Shown: piece after piece, positions 40,571-52,796 of the stretch
How positions within the stretch are numbered: the first letter of the stretch is position 1
How the letters are laid out: each line of letters opens with the position of its first letter
Source: Tragulus kanchil
Lineage: Eukaryota > Chordata > Mammalia > Artiodactyla > Tragulidae
Length of the DNA: 64,000 bases
Assembly (NCBI GenBank): GCA_022376925.1
Contig: JAIOJX010000027.1
Location: 22,235,971-22,299,970, forward strand
Direction: 5' to 3'
Translations under genes and position numbers: made by a program
The notes under the pieces: generated by a model
Told to the model about the DNA's origin: nothing
Database searches by the model: none
The model's input: the letters and a program-made list of their open reading frames with translations, nothing else

Positions 40571-42889
40571 TGGGGTAGAGATGTTCTATCTGCGGTCCTG
40601 GCTTAATTGGAGGCTGGGAGGTTAAGCCAAGGGATACATGACTATGTCAGCCCCCCACCCAACCTGAGAAGGCCGAGGGCCTAGGTCCAGGTGGGGTTGG
40701 GGCCCCTACCCCACTGCCCAGCAAAGTTCTCACCCTGCTGGTGTTATGCAGCCTGGAGCCAGTGTGGAGCTAAGGCTTTCTGGATGGATGAACCTTTACT
40801 GTCCCACGCCTTCCCCGGGGTTCCTAGAGGCTGTTCTCCTGGCCCCCAGCCCCAAGCCCAGGGCACTCAGCTCCTCTGGGTAGCACTGCCTGAAAACCAA
40901 GGGGCTTTGTCCACAGCCAGGCCTCTTCCACCTGACCTGCCCAGCCAGGGTGTGTGGAAGTCGGAGGGAGCGGCTAGGGCCCTTGCCCTTCAACTTGGCA
41001 GGTATGTGACCGGGCACTTGGCCCCTGTGGAGAAGCAGCCTGGATGTATCCAGACTCAACCAGTCGCTTGTTTCTGTGGCTTCTCATGCGGGGGCCTCGG
41101 TAAGGTTAATGATTGGCTCAGAAGAGGAAATGATACAGTCACGGGGGAGAAAAATCCCTGGGGCAACATGGTCCAGAACCAGGGTGTGCCTGAATTCCAT
41201 CCCCACCTGGCCTTTTCCCGGAGACATCAGTGACCCTAGTTTCTCGCCCGCCTGGCGGGGTGGCCATGCAGGGTGCACTCTGATGGCCTCTCAGGGCCGG
41301 GTGCCCTTCCGCTGCCCTGAGCCTGGGCTGTGGCTCTGTTGGCCTCCCTCCCTGGAGGCTCTGCTCAGCCCCAGTCCAGCCATTTCCATTCCTCACAGGT
41401 GCTGCTGGTGTGGACGGGTAGGCATGAAGCCTGAACCTTTTCCCATTTGAAAGAGAGCTCGCACACCAAAGTACTTCAGTCTTGCCTCCCACTCCCCTAA
41501 CCTATTCTCCCTGGCCAAGGGACTGAAGGTTTCCTAATCCATGAACTGAGATCAAGAAATGCTTTGAAAGGAAAAAAAGAGAGAGAAATGCCTTGAGAAG
41601 GGAGCCTGCCCCCCCTGGAAGTCCAGTGGCTAATACGCCTCACTCCCCATGCAGGCGGCCTGGGTTCAATCCCTGGTCGGGGGACTAGAACTTACATGCA
41701 GCAACGACGATTCTACATTCCGCAATGAAAAGGGGTAGAGATGTTCTATCTGCGGTCCTGGCTTAATTGGAGGCTGGGAGGTTAAGCCAAGGGATACATG
41801 ACTATGTCAGCCCCCACCCAACCTGAGAAGGCCGAGGGCCTAGGTCCAGGTGGGGTTGGGGCCCCACCCCACTGCCCAGCAAAGTTCTCACCCTGCTGGT
41901 GTTATGCAGCCTGGAGCCAGTGTGGAGCTAAGGCTTTCTGGATGGATGAACCTTTACTGTCCCACGCCTTCCCCGGGGTTCCTAGAGGCTGTTCTCCTGG
42001 CCCCCAGCCCCAAGCCCAGGGCACTCAGCTCCTCTGGGTAGCACTGCCTGAAAACCAAGGGGCTTTGTCCACAGCCAGGCCTCTTCCACCTGACCTGCCC
42101 AGCCAGGGTGTGTGGAAGTCGGAGGGAGCGGCTAGGGCCCTTGCCCTTCAACTTGGCAGGTATGTGACCGGGCACTTGGCCCCTGTGGAGAAGCAGCCTG
42201 GATGTATCCAGACTCAACCAGTCGCTTGTTTCTGTGGCTTCTCATGCGGGGGCCTCGGTAAGGTTAATGATTGGCTCAGAAGAGGAAATGATACAGTCAC
42301 GGGGGAGAAAAATCCCTGGGGCAACATGGTCCAGAACCAGGGTGTGCCTGAATTCCATCCCCACCTGGCCTTTTCCCGGAGACATCAGTGACCCTAGTTT
42401 CTCGCCCGCCTGGCGGGGTGGCCATGCAGGGTGCACTCTGATGGCCTCTCAGGGCCGGGTGCCCTTCCGCTGCCCTGAGCCTGGGCTGTGGCTCTGTTGG
42501 CCTCCCTCCCTGGAGGCTCTGCTCAGCCCCAGTCCAGCCATTTCCATTCCTCACAGGTGCTGCTGGTGTGGACGGGTAGGCATGAAGCCTGAACCTTTTC
42601 CCATTTGAAAGAGAGCTCGCACACCAAAGTACTTCAGTCTTGCCTCCCACTCCCCTAACCTATTCTCCCTGGCCAAGGGACTGAAGGTTTCCTAATCCAT
42701 GAACTGAGATCAAGAAATGCTTTGAAAGGAAAAAAAGAGAGAGAAATGCCTTGAGAAGGGAGCCTGCCCCCCCTGGAAGTCCAGTGGCTAATACGCCTCA
42801 CTCCCCATGCAGGCGGCCTGGGTTCAATCCCTGGTCGGGGGACTAGAACTTACATGCAGCAACGAACGATTCTACATTCCGCAATGAAA
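40571..42889 (+). repeat. Head-to-tail duplication 11 (offset 1,158-1,162)
   Basis: Copy A is 40571-41730 and copy B 41731-42889. The tip of copy B lacks single C residues (GCCCCCACCC for GCCCCCCACCC; GGGGCCCCACC for GGGGCCCCTACC). The tip of copy A lacks an A (CAACGACGATT versus CAACGAACGATT). Confidence 0.9.
41608..41730 (+). mobile_element. CHR-type SINE fragment
   Basis: 'gccccccctggaagtccagt', 'gggttcaatccctggtcggg', 'cattccgcaatgaaaa'. The more complete copy is at about 42767-42930. Confidence 0.8.
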
Positions 42890-43149
42890 ATGGAAGGTTC
42901 CGCACCTAGGGCCTGTCGCAGCCAAAAAAAATAAGAAAAATGCTGAGAAGGTCAAAATGGGACCCAAGGAGACAACAGGGGCCAGCTGCACAGAGGCGCC
43001 CTTCCCCACCGGGGAGCTGGTGGTGGGGGCTACCCCGGCCAGCTCCTCCGGGCTCTGAAGGACCCTTCACAGGGTATGTGATGCTGGAGCCGTGGTAGCC
43101 TCAGGCAACCCTGGCGTGAAATCCATGTCAGAAATCCATATCCACGGCC

Positions 43150-43425
43150 GTTGAGCGGGTGATGCCATCCAACCATCTCGTCCTCTGTCGTCCCCTTCTC
43201 TTCCTGCCTTCTCGTCTCCCAGCATGAGGGTCTTTTCCAATGAGTCGTCTTTTCACATCAGGTGGCTAAAATATTGGAGCTTCAGCTTCAGCATCAGTCC
43301 TTCCAATGACAATTAAGCGTTGTTTTCCTTTAGGAGGGACTGGTTGGATCTCCTTGCTGTCCAAGGGGCTCTCAAGAGTCTTCTCCAGCACCACAGTTTG
43401 AAAGCATCAATTCTTTGGTGCTTGG
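43150..43425 (-). mobile_element. BovB LINE 3' fragment
   Basis: Antisense: 'gtgatgccatccaaccatct', 'cttcagcttcagcatcagtc', 'gtccaaggggctctcaagag'. Confidence 0.85.
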
Positions 43426-43682
43426 TCTTTATTTTACTCATTCAACAGATATTCATCGAAATGGGGTGACAGGTGATAGAAAAAAAGGAAGAATATTCTT
43501 CCTGCAGGTCAGGCAGTGGGACAAAGTGGTGAGCTAAGAGATTCAGTCCCTGCCTTCACCAAGCTTATGATCTAGTGAGGGCAAGAGATTAATCACAGAA
43601 TTCTTTCAATCCATAATCAGTATACTGTGGCTCAGCACTTGTTTCTGTATAGCTTGTAAGTTAATAAAATTAAGTTGTTGGG

Positions 43683-43815
43683 TTTTTTTTAGCCACATTG
43701 CATAGCTTGCAGGATTTCGTTCCCAGACCAGGGAGGTTGCATCCAGGCTCCCTGTGGTGGAAGTGTGCCCACTCTAACCGCTGAACCACCAGGGAATTCC
43801 TGGTTGCTACTTTTT
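43683..43815 (-). mobile_element. CHR-type SINE
   Basis: Antisense: 'catagcttgcaggatttcgt', 'ccgctgaaccaccagggaat'. Confidence 0.8.
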
Positions 43816-44522
43816 TTTTTTTTTAATGGAGAAAACAAAAAGAATATTTGTTGACACATGAAAATTAAATGACAGTCAGGGAGTTCTTTCACGTGTCCAC
43901 AGATAAAGCTGTGTAGGAACACAGCCAGACTCATTTGTTTTTGTACTGTCTGTGGCTGCTCTGCCTGCGATGACAGAGACGAGTGGTTTTGAGACTCGTT
44001 GGCTTGCAAAGCCTACAACATTTACCACTTGGCCCTGAAAAAGCATGCTAATTCCTGATTTGAATCAGTATAAACACCGCGGTAGACAGGCCCAAGGGGA
44101 GCAGTCGATATGTCAGGAGGAGGACTCATGGGGGCAGCCAGCCTCACCGAGGACGGACGTCAGGGAGGGCTTCCTGCAGGGGCGGCAGAGGGCGAACATG
44201 ACCAGCAAAGAAAGCCGCGGTGGCTGGAAGGTGACGTGTGAGGGAGAGCAGCGTGGGACTGGAAGGGTTGGCAAGGGTCAGATCTGAGGGGCCTGTGGTC
44301 ACACCAGGAGCCGTGGGGGCCAGTATTGATGGCAAGTTCTGGCTAATGTTGGGCTTCGGGTCACTGGGGCACATGAGTGAAGGTGCCAGGTTGGGCTGAC
44401 CACAGGATGTGTGGAGGGTCAGTATAAAGGCGGCGATGGGAGCTACAGGTGGGGGTGGGGAGTGAGGCGAGGAGAGGACGAAGGTCAGAGCCCGTGGGGC
44501 TCTGCCACTAAGGGCAAGCGCA

Positions 44523-44692
44523 GGGACTTCCCTGGTGGTCCAATGACTAAGACTCCACACTTCCCACGCAGTGTGTCCAGGCTGGATCCCTGGGCAAGGA
44601 ACTATATCCCATGTGCCACAAATAAAGGTCCTGCATGCTACAACTAAGATCCAGCACAGCCGAAATAAATAAATGACTAGATATTTTAAAAA
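44523..44692 (+). mobile_element. CHR-type SINE
   Basis: Sense: 'gggacttccctggtggtcca', 'aagatccagcacagccgaaa', then AATAAATAAATG tail. Confidence 0.85.
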
Positions 44693-44693
44693 G

Positions 44694-44815
44694 AATGGAG
44701 AAGGAAATGGCAACCCACTCCAGTATTCTTGCGTGGAGAATCCCGTGGACTGGCAGGCAGCAGTCCGTGGGGTTGAAAAAGTCTGGCATGACTTGGTGAC
44801 TAAACAACAACAGCA
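44694..44815 (+). mobile_element. Bov-tA SINE 3' half
   Basis: 'gaaatggcaacccactccag', 'ggttgaaaaagtctggcatg'. Directly follows the CHR element. Confidence 0.8.
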
Positions 44816-44892
44816 GTGTTTCGATGTATAATATTTTCATTTTGGTTTAATTCTCCAACAACAAAAAAAGAAGAAGAAGAAAGAAAGAAAGA

Positions 44893-45030
44893 GCAGGGAC
44901 TTCCCTGGTGGTCCAGTGGTTAGGCTGGCACGCTTCCAGTGCAGGGGGCGTGAGTTTGAACACTGGTTGGAAAACCAGAATCGCAGATGCTGCTCGGCGC
45001 AACCAAAACAAAACAAAACGATAAAACAAA
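44893..45030 (+). mobile_element. CHR-type SINE
   Basis: 'gggacttccctggtggtcca', 'gtgcagggggcgtgagtttg', followed by an A/C-rich tail. Confidence 0.8.
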
Positions 45031-45673
45031 GGTCAAGAGCAAACAACACACGTGGCCAGAGACACAAGAGGAAACCCAGGAGAGAGTGAGGTTCCACAAA
45101 CCAAAGAGAGCCCATTTCAAGGAGGGAGGGACCAGTGGGATCGGATGCTTCAGGCAGATCAGGACGAAACCTGCTCATTGGACGTGTAACGTGGGAGGGA
45201 TCAGCAGGGCAGAAGTTTGCCCTCGAGGGCAAAGCGGGAGTGGAGGTGTCTGAATCTGAAGGGACGGGCGGGCGCTCCAAGGGCATAGGAGGGAAGGAGG
45301 GCAGCTGTGTGTTCTTCTGCCGTTTTGGGAGAGACCCAAGCTTGTTTGAATGCCAGTCTCACACATCAGTCTGCCTGCAGGATGATCTGGGATTTCTCTG
45401 GGTGGATCTGCGCCCAGAAGAAATTTTAGCAAGAAATAGTAACAACACAGTTCCCAAAGGAAAAAGGAGATGAAGGGTGAGGGAGCTGCTCAGAGGAGGA
45501 GGGACCCCTCAGAGAGGGTGGGCCTGGGGCTATGCCCTGAAGAGAGGTGCCTCCATCGTTGGGTTGAATAGTATCTCCCCCAAATTTATGTCCATGCAGA
45601 ACCCCGGGAGGTGGCTTTATCTGGAAACAGGTTTTTGCAGATGTCATTAGTTAAGATGGGGTCATACTTGAGA

Positions 45674-46245
45674 GGGCTTCCCAGTTGGCACAGTGGTAAA
45701 GAATCCACCTACCAGCACAGGAGATGCCAGAGACGTGGGTTTGATCCCTGGATCGGGAAGATCCCCTGGAGGAGTGCTCGACAACCCACTCCAGTCTTCT
45801 TTTTTTTTTTTTTTTTTTTTTAAAGATTTATTTATTTATTTATTTTGGGCGGGGGTCATGTTGGGGAGGGAGGGGAGAGGGCGGGCCACTTCTATTGGTC
45901 TTTCATTTCTCTATTTTCATCCATTTTGTTCTTCAGCTCCCGTGGGCCTCCCATCGCAGTGGCGTCTGTCGTTGCAGAGCGCTGGCTCTGGGCGCATGCG
46001 CTCCAGAGCTCCAGCGCTCCGGCTCGGTAATTGGACACATCAGTCCAGCCGCTCCGCGGCATGTGGGATCTTCCCAGGCCAGGGATCGAACCGGCGGCCC
46101 TTGCACTGCAAGGCGGTGTCCTTATCCACTGCGCCACCAGGGGAAGCCCACACTCCAGTCTTCTTGTCTAGAGAATCCCACGGACAGTGGAGCCTGACAG
46201 GCTACAAGTCCACGGGGTGACAAAGAGCCAGACACGACTGAGCAT
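45674..46245 (+). mobile_element. Bov-tA SINE split by an antisense CHR insertion
   Basis: The 5' part is 45674-45801 and the 3' part 46151-46245. They are joined across an inserted element by the 15-base target-site duplication CACTCCAGTCTTCTT (45787-45801, 46151-46165). A (CA)n tract extends its 3' end. Confidence 0.88.
45802..46150 (-). mobile_element. CHR-type SINE inserted in Bov-tA
   Basis: Begins with a poly(T) run and ATTTATTTATTTATTT, then 'gggcctcccatcgcagtggc', and ends 'accaggggaagccca'. It interrupts the Bov-tA just described. Confidence 0.88.
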
Positions 46246-46248
46246 GCA

Positions 46249-46278
46249 CTCACACACACACACACACACACACACACA
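46249..46278 (+). repeat. (CA)n microsatellite
   Basis: About 14 CA units grown at the 3' end of the Bov-tA. Confidence 0.9.
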
Positions 46279-46899
46279 ATTGGAGTAAGGTGGACCCCAA
46301 TCTAATGTCTTCTGTCCTCATAATATGAGAAAATAGAGACACGGAGACAGACAGACACAGAGAGAAGCTGGAACAGAGACGGAGAGATGCAGTCACAAGC
46401 CAAGGATTGCTGGCAGCCATCTGGCATGATGGTTTCCCGCTCAGAGCCTTCAGAAGGAACCAGCCCTGCCAACACCTTGATCTCAGACGTCTGGCCTCCA
46501 GAATGTGGAGAGAATACATTTCTGTTGCCGTAGCCTCCCGCCCCTGCCCTGAACCGCCCCCTTGCTTGTGGTGCTTTGTTATGACAGCCCAGGAAACCAA
46601 CACGGGCACCCACGGAGTGTGCTCTTCCAGGCGCTGGAGACACCACAGTGGACAGTCTCCGCAAGCAATCCTAGTTCTCAGAAAGCTGACCCACGTGGGG
46701 CCACCAGGACGTCCCGGAGGAGGTGTCACTTGGCTTCATTCTTACCATCGCTAGGGGATCCCCAGGGCGATGGGAAAGCAGGGAGGTGGCTGGAGCAAAG
46801 GAAGGGATTTGACCAGCAGGTGCTAAGGAACTGGAAAAGCACAAACTTGGTTCTGGAGCGCCCTGGACTCCACAGGGGGAGGGAGGCCCTGAGGGGCAT

Positions 46900-47425
46900 G
46901 GCATAGTTCTTTCTTTTTCCTTTCTTTTTGCTGTGCTCTCATGCTACTTGCGGAATTTTTTTGGCTTGTTTTACTATTTATTTGTTAGTTTATGTGGCTG
47001 CCCCCGGTCTTAGTTGTGGCATGTGGGATCTAGATCCCCGACCAGGATCAAACCTAGGCTCCCAACATTGGGAGCACGGAGTCTCGACCAGTGGACCACC
47101 AGGGAAGTCCCCAGTTTGGGCTTTTTAACTTAATTAATTAATGTATTTGTTCTTGGCTGTGCAGGGTCTTCATTGCTGGGTTTTTCTCTAACTGTAGTGT
47201 GAGGGCTTCTCCTTGCCGTGGCTTCTCTGTGGCAGGGCAAGGGCTCTAGGGCACACGGGCCTCAGTGGTTAAGGCCTGTGGGCTCAGTAGTCTTGGCTCC
47301 CGGGCCCCAGAGAACAGGCTCAGGCTTAGTCCCTCCTCAGATGTGGAATCTTCCCAGCCCAGAGATCAAACCCATGTCTCCGGCATTGGCAGGTAGGTCC
47401 TTTCGGATGAGCCACGAGAGAAGCC
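46900..47425 (-). mobile_element. Two adjoining CHR-type SINEs
   Basis: Antisense elements at about 46900-47112 ('gtggaccaccagggaagtcc') and 47120-47425 ('ttgccgtggcttctctgtgg', 'gatgagccacgagagaagcc'). Confidence 0.75.
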
Positions 47426-49190
47426 TCCCTCCTATCCAGCTTGTTTTGTTGTTTTTCTTTTTTGGCCACTTCTATTTATCTTTCATTTATTTATCTTTGT
47501 TCTTTGACCCGTGTGGGCCTCCCATTGCAGTGCCCTCTCTTTTCGCAGAGCACTGGCACTGGGCACATGCGCTCCAGAGCTCCAGCTTGGTCGTTGGACA
47601 CATCGGTCCGGCCACTCCGCAGCACGTGGGCTCTTCCCAGGCCAGGGATCAAACCAGCGCCCCTTGTACTGCAAGGCGGTGTCCTTACCCACTGGACCAC
47701 CAGGGGAAGCCCCCAGCTTGTTTTTAAATGGACAGTCTGGGAGGTGGCAGAGCAGCCCCGGTGGGGAGCACCGTGCCAGACCTGGGCGCCAGGGCCAGGC
47801 TGAGTGGAAGCGAAAGGAGGAGTGCTGGGTGTGAAGAGAGCGCTTGCAAGGGGACTTGGTGCTGGGTCTTGCTGCTGTGCAGGAGTTTCTAGAGCCCCGG
47901 GGAGCAGAGGCTGCTCTTGAGTTGCGGCACATGTGCTTCTCGTTGCAGTGGCTTCTCTTGGCACAGGGCTCCGTTGCTCGCAGCTTGCGGGATCTCCTGG
48001 ACCAAGGATCGAACACACGTCTCCTGCACTGACAGGCGAATTCTTCACCACAGAGCCACTAGGGAAGTCCAAGAGGGACTTTTGAAAGCAGAAAAGCACA
48101 TGGGGGGGTAAGGATCCCGACCAGGATCAAACCTAGGCTCCCAACATTGGGAGCACGGAGTCTCGACCAGTGGACCACCAGGGAAGTCCCCAGTTTGGGC
48201 TTTTTAACTTAATTAATTAATGTATTTGTTCTTGGCTGTGCAGGGTCTTCATTGCTGGGTTTTTCTCTAACTGTAGTGTGAGGGCTTCTCCTTGCCGTGG
48301 CTTCTCTGTGGCAGGGCAAGGGCTCTAGGGCACACGGGCCTCAGTGGTTAAGGCCTGTGGGCTCAGTAGTCTTGGCTCCCGGGCCCCAGAGAACAGGCTC
48401 AGGCTTAGTCCCTCCTCAGATGTGGAATCTTCCCAGCCCAGAGATCAAACCCATGTCTCCGGCATTGGCAGGTAGGTTCTTTACGGATGAGCCACGAGAG
48501 AAGCCTCCCTCCTATCCAGCTTGTTTTGTTGTTTTTCTTTTTTGGCCACTTCTATTTATCTTTCATTTATTTATCTTTGTTCTTTGACCCGTGTGGGCCT
48601 CCCATTGCAGTGCCCTCTCTTTTCGCAGAGCACTGGCACTGGGCACATGCGCTCCAGAGCTCCAGCTTGGTCGTTGGACACATCGGTCCGGCCACTCCGC
48701 AGCACGTGGGCTCTTCCCAGGCCAGGGATCAAACCAGCGCCCCTTGTACTGCAAGGCGGTGTCCTTACCCACTGGACCACCAGGGGAAGCCCCCAGCTTG
48801 TTTTTAAATGGACAGTCTGGGAGGTGGCAGAGCAGCCCCGGTGGGGAGCACCGTGCCAGACCTGGGCGCCAGGGCCAGGCTGAGTGGAAGCGAAAGGAGG
48901 AGTGCTGGGTGTGAAGAGAGCGCTTGCAAGGGGACTTGGTGCTGGGTCTTGCTGCTGTGCAGGAGTTTCTAGAGCCCCGGGGAGCAGAGGCTGCTCTTGA
49001 GTTGCGGCACATGTGCTTCTCGTTGCAGTGGCTTCTCTTGGCACAGGGGCTCCGTTGCTCCGCAGCTTGCGGGATCTCCCTGGACCAAGGATCGAACACA
49101 CGTCTCCTGCACTGACAGGCGAATTCTTCACCACAGAGCCACTAGGGAAGTCCAAGAGGGGACTTTTGAAAGCAGAAAAGCACATGGGGT
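47037..49190 (+). repeat. Head-to-tail duplication 12 (offset 1,079-1,080)
   Basis: Copy A is 47037-48115 and copy B 48116-49190, consisting mostly of SINEs. The tip of copy A has several single-base losses (GTTGCTCGCAGC for TTGCTCCGCAGC; ATCTCCTGG for ATCTCCCTGG; AAGAGGGAC for AAGAGGGGAC). One difference lies in the interior (GGTCCTTTCGG versus GGTTCTTTACGG). Confidence 0.88.
47455..47712 (-). mobile_element. CHR-type SINE
   Basis: Antisense: 'ccgtgtgggcctcccattgc', 'actggaccaccaggggaagc'. Copy at about 48535-48792. Confidence 0.85.
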
Positions 49191-49354
49191 GGGGGTGGGT
49201 GAGGAGGCACATCTCCGGGACCAGCTGCCCGGCACATGGGCTGGAGTATTGGGAAATGAGTGTGCAAAGCAGGGCCCTGCCAGGGTGCTGGCCGAGTGTC
49301 CTGTAAACTCAATGCTGGGAAGGCCTCCCAGGGTAGCCCTGGAAAGTGAGGGGA

Positions 49355-49490
49355 TCTTTTTTTTTTTCTTTTTGGCTGCACTGCAGGGCATGTGGGATTG
49401 TAGTTCCCTCACCAGGGATCAAACCCAGGCCCCTTGCACAGAAAGCACGGAGTCTCAACCGCCGCACAGCCAAGGAAACCCACAGAGTTG
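49355..49490 (-). mobile_element. CHR-type SINE
   Basis: Antisense: poly(T), 'ggctgcactgcagggcatgt', 'cctcaccagggatcaaaccc'. Confidence 0.85.
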
Positions 49491-49871
49491 TGGGGGAGGG
49501 TTGCAAGACGAATCTGGTGTTTCAGGCAGAGAGGCTGAGGAGAGAGAGCTGTCAGGGCTCAGCGGCTGGGCTGTGTGGTCTGAAGTGGCCTCAGCGTCCG
49601 GGAGAGAGAGGACATCTGAGCAAGACTGCAAAGGGAAGAGTCACTGCAATCAAGCTCAGCTGAGTATGAAGATGAAGGCCGAGGGGAGGGAAGGAGGCCC
49701 CTGGTGGGACGGAGTCAGAACAGAGGAGGAGCCTGCTCTGAAGAGGAAGCTGGTGTGGGCCGTGTGGGGACAGGCTCAGTTCCGGTGACAGTGAGAGAAT
49801 CTCAAGGAGAAGGACCTGGAGCTCCGGAGACCGAGGTGGCATGGAGGAGAGAGCCTGGGTAAGAAAGACAA

Positions 49872-50000
49872 AGGGAGGACTCCCTGGTGGTCCAGGGGCT
49901 AAGACTGTGCTCCCACTGCAGGGGGCACGGGTTCCATCCCTGCTCAGGGAAGTTCCACCTGCCGTGCAGTGAATGTGGCCGAAAAACAAGAAGAGAGAGC
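49872..50000 (+). mobile_element. CHR-type SINE
   Basis: 'gaggactccctggtggtcca', 'gggttccatccctgctcagg'. Confidence 0.85.
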
Positions 50001-50486
50001 GAGAAGGAGAAAGGTGGAGAAGAGGGGACTCAGAGTGAGCGGGCGGGAGTGGCGGGGAGGCCAGGGCGTGGAACCCCAACATTAGGCTCACAGCTATGGC
50101 TGCCCCGGGAGATACTGCGCCCCTCAGATCTGAGTTCAGGGAGCCTTTGAGGGAAATTAGGGAGCTGGGTGGTGTGGCCCAGGCCTCTGGGGCCAGCTGA
50201 CAAGCTGAGGCCTGCCCTGGCAGAGGAGGGCAAAGAGGCAGGGGAGGGTGGGAGGCAGCGGGGGTGACAGGCAGAGAAAAGGGATAGAAGGCGTCTGCGA
50301 TCAGGACAGCGCCCCGAGACCCAGGGCCAGTAGCGTCCAGAGGAGCCTGGACAGACTGTCCCCATTAACCCAGCAGGGGCATTCTGCCCATGCCAAGGAC
50401 AGCACGGGGTCACAGGCAGAGCCCAAGACCTGGAGAGAGGGACCAGGATCCCACCCTGGAGCTTCCCAGGAATTAAAATATGTTCA

Positions 50487-50745
50487 GGGACTTCCCTGGT
50501 GGTCCAGAAGTAAAGACTCTCCATGCAGGGGGCTTGGGTTTGATCCCTGGTTGGAGAACTAAGACCTTGCATGCCGCCTGTGCTGTGCTGGCCTTAGTCG
50601 ACTCTTCGCAACCCCATGGCCTGCAGCCCACCAGGCTCCTCTGTCCATGGGATTCTCCAGGCGAGAGTCCTGGACTGGGCTGCTATTCCCTTCTCCAGGA
50701 AGGTCTGGTGACCAGACTGCATTCTCAGACGGACACTTAGGACAC
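50487..50745 (+). mobile_element. CHR head joined to antisense Bov-tA
   Basis: Sense CHR at 50487-50577 ('gggacttccctggtggtcca') followed by antisense Bov-tA at 50578-50702 ('gcagcccaccaggctcctct'). Confidence 0.75.
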
Positions 50746-52796
50746 AGAGTCACAGAGGAAGGCTGTGAGGACAAGATGCGGGAGCCAGAGGCCCTAGCTC
50801 TGAACTCTGCACTCACCGTGACCATACCCCCAGCTGGTGGGAGCTTTACACTGCAAAACTACCCAGAGTCTGGGCTCTCCTGGGGGCTCAGATGGCGACG
50901 AATCTGCCCACAGTGCAGGTTCAATCCCTGGATTGGGATGCTCCCCTTGAGGAGGATAGGGCGACCCACTCCAGTATTCTTGCCTGGAGAATCCCCGTGG
51001 CAGAGGACACTGGTGGGCTGCAGTCCATGGGGTTGCAAAGTGTCGGACATGACTGAGCGTGTACGCATGCACCCAGAGTCTGGGGATGGTGGAGGGGTTT
51101 GCCCGCAGCTCTCTGAGTCTCATCGTGTTGAGCAAAGGTCAAAGATTAGACTGGAGTTCCCCAGAGGACAGTGGGGCCTGGAAAACATCTTTGTTTGATT
51201 TTTCCAGAGAGGGTAAGAGCCTCCGGGAAGACCTTGGGCATTGAGTCAAAGGGTATAGCCAGAGGAGCCGGGGGTGGGGTGCTGGGCTATACTCGGCCTG
51301 CCCTGAGAACCTGGGGCAGTGCTGTTGGAGCAGAAGAAGGGACACAAGAGAACAACTAAGCTCCAGGTTTCGGGTGAGTTTCTGGGACATGCTGCCTAGG
51401 GAGGGCCCTCGGCTTCCTGCAGGAAACAGACACATAGCAAAGTGGAAAGGAGCTTATTTAAAAAAACACACATTCCATAGGCAGAAAGAGATCGCTCCCA
51501 GGTGCGAGCAGCTCTAGCATACGGAGCTGTTAGTTTTCTTGGGTTGGTAATTTCTAACAAGGAGGAGAATTATTCCAACTATTTCGGGGTAGGGGTAGGG
51601 ATTTTGGGAATTGGGGCACCATCCACGTGTTGGTCTTTTATGGTCAGCCTCCAGACTGTCATGGCACCTCTGGGTGTGTCATTTAGCATATGCTTATGTA
51701 TTACAATGAGCACTTCATCCACAGTGATGGGATTCTCCAGGCGAGAGTCCTGGACTGGGCTGCTATTCCCTTCTCCAGGAAGGTCTGGTGACCAGACTGC
51801 ATTCTCAGACGGACACTTAGGACACAGAGTCACAGAGGAAGGCTGTGAGGACAAGATGCGGGAGCCAGAGGCCCTAGCTCTGAACTCTGCACTCACCGTG
51901 ACCATACCCCCAGCTGGTGGGAGCTTTACACTGCAAAACTACCCAGAGTCTGGGCTCTCCTGGGGGCTCAGATGGCGACGAATCTGCCCACAGTGCAGGT
52001 TCAATCCCTGGATTGGGATGCTCCCCTTGAGGAGGATAGGGCGACCCACTCCAGTATTCTTGCCTGGAGAATCCCCGTGGCAGAGGACACTGGTGGGCTG
52101 CAGTCCATGGGGTTGCAAAGTGTCGGACATGACTGAGCGTGACGCATGCACCCAGAGTCTGGGGATGGTGGAGGGGTTTGCCCGCAGCTCTCTGAGTCTC
52201 ATCGTGTTGAGCAAAGGTCAAAGATTAGACTGGAGTTCCCCAGAGGACAGTGGGGCCTGGAAAACATCTTTGTTTGATTTTTCCAGAGAGGGTAAGAGCC
52301 TCCGGGAAGACCTTGGGCATTGAGTCAAAGGGTATAGCCAGAGGAGCCGGGGGTGGGGTGCTGGGCTATACTCGGCCTGCCCTGAGAACCTGGGGCAGTG
52401 CTGTTGGAGCAGAAGAAGGGACACAAGAGAACAACTAAGCTCCAGGTTTCGGGTGAGTTTCTGGGACATGCTGCCTAGGGAGGGCCCTCGGCTTCCTGCA
52501 GGAAACAGACACATAGCAAAGTGGAAAGGAGCTTATTTAAAAAAACACACATTCCATAGGCAGAAAGAGATCGCTCCCAGGTGCGAGCAGCTCTAGCATA
52601 CGGAGCTGTTAGTTTTCTTGGGTTGGTAATTTCTAACAAGGAGGAGAATTATTCCAACTATTTCGGGGTAGGGGTAGGGATTTTGGGAATTGGGGCACCA
52701 TCCACGTGTTGGTCTTTTATGGTCAGCCTCCAGACTGTCATGGCACCTCTGGGTGTGTCATTTAGCATATGCTTATGTATTACAATGAGCACATAA
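50646..52796 (+). repeat. Head-to-tail duplication 13 (offset 1,079-1,080)
   Basis: Copy A is 50646-51725 and copy B 51726-52796. It starts inside the antisense Bov-tA. The interiors match except for one small difference (GAGCGTGTACGC versus GAGCGTGACGC near 51059/52139). The tip of copy A diverges at GAGCACTTCATCC versus GAGCACATAATGAGG. Confidence 0.9.
50866..51065 (+). mobile_element. Bov-tA SINE
   Basis: 'tgggctctcctgggggctca', 'cgacccactccagtattctt', 'gtcggacatgactgagcgtg'. Copy at about 51946-52145. Confidence 0.88.

Noticed and set aside
46900..49190. Possible gene from frames with shared SINE translation
   Set aside because: All frames read through antisense CHR SINEs and repeat in duplication 12; typical SINE read-through such as HWTTRG-like peptides.
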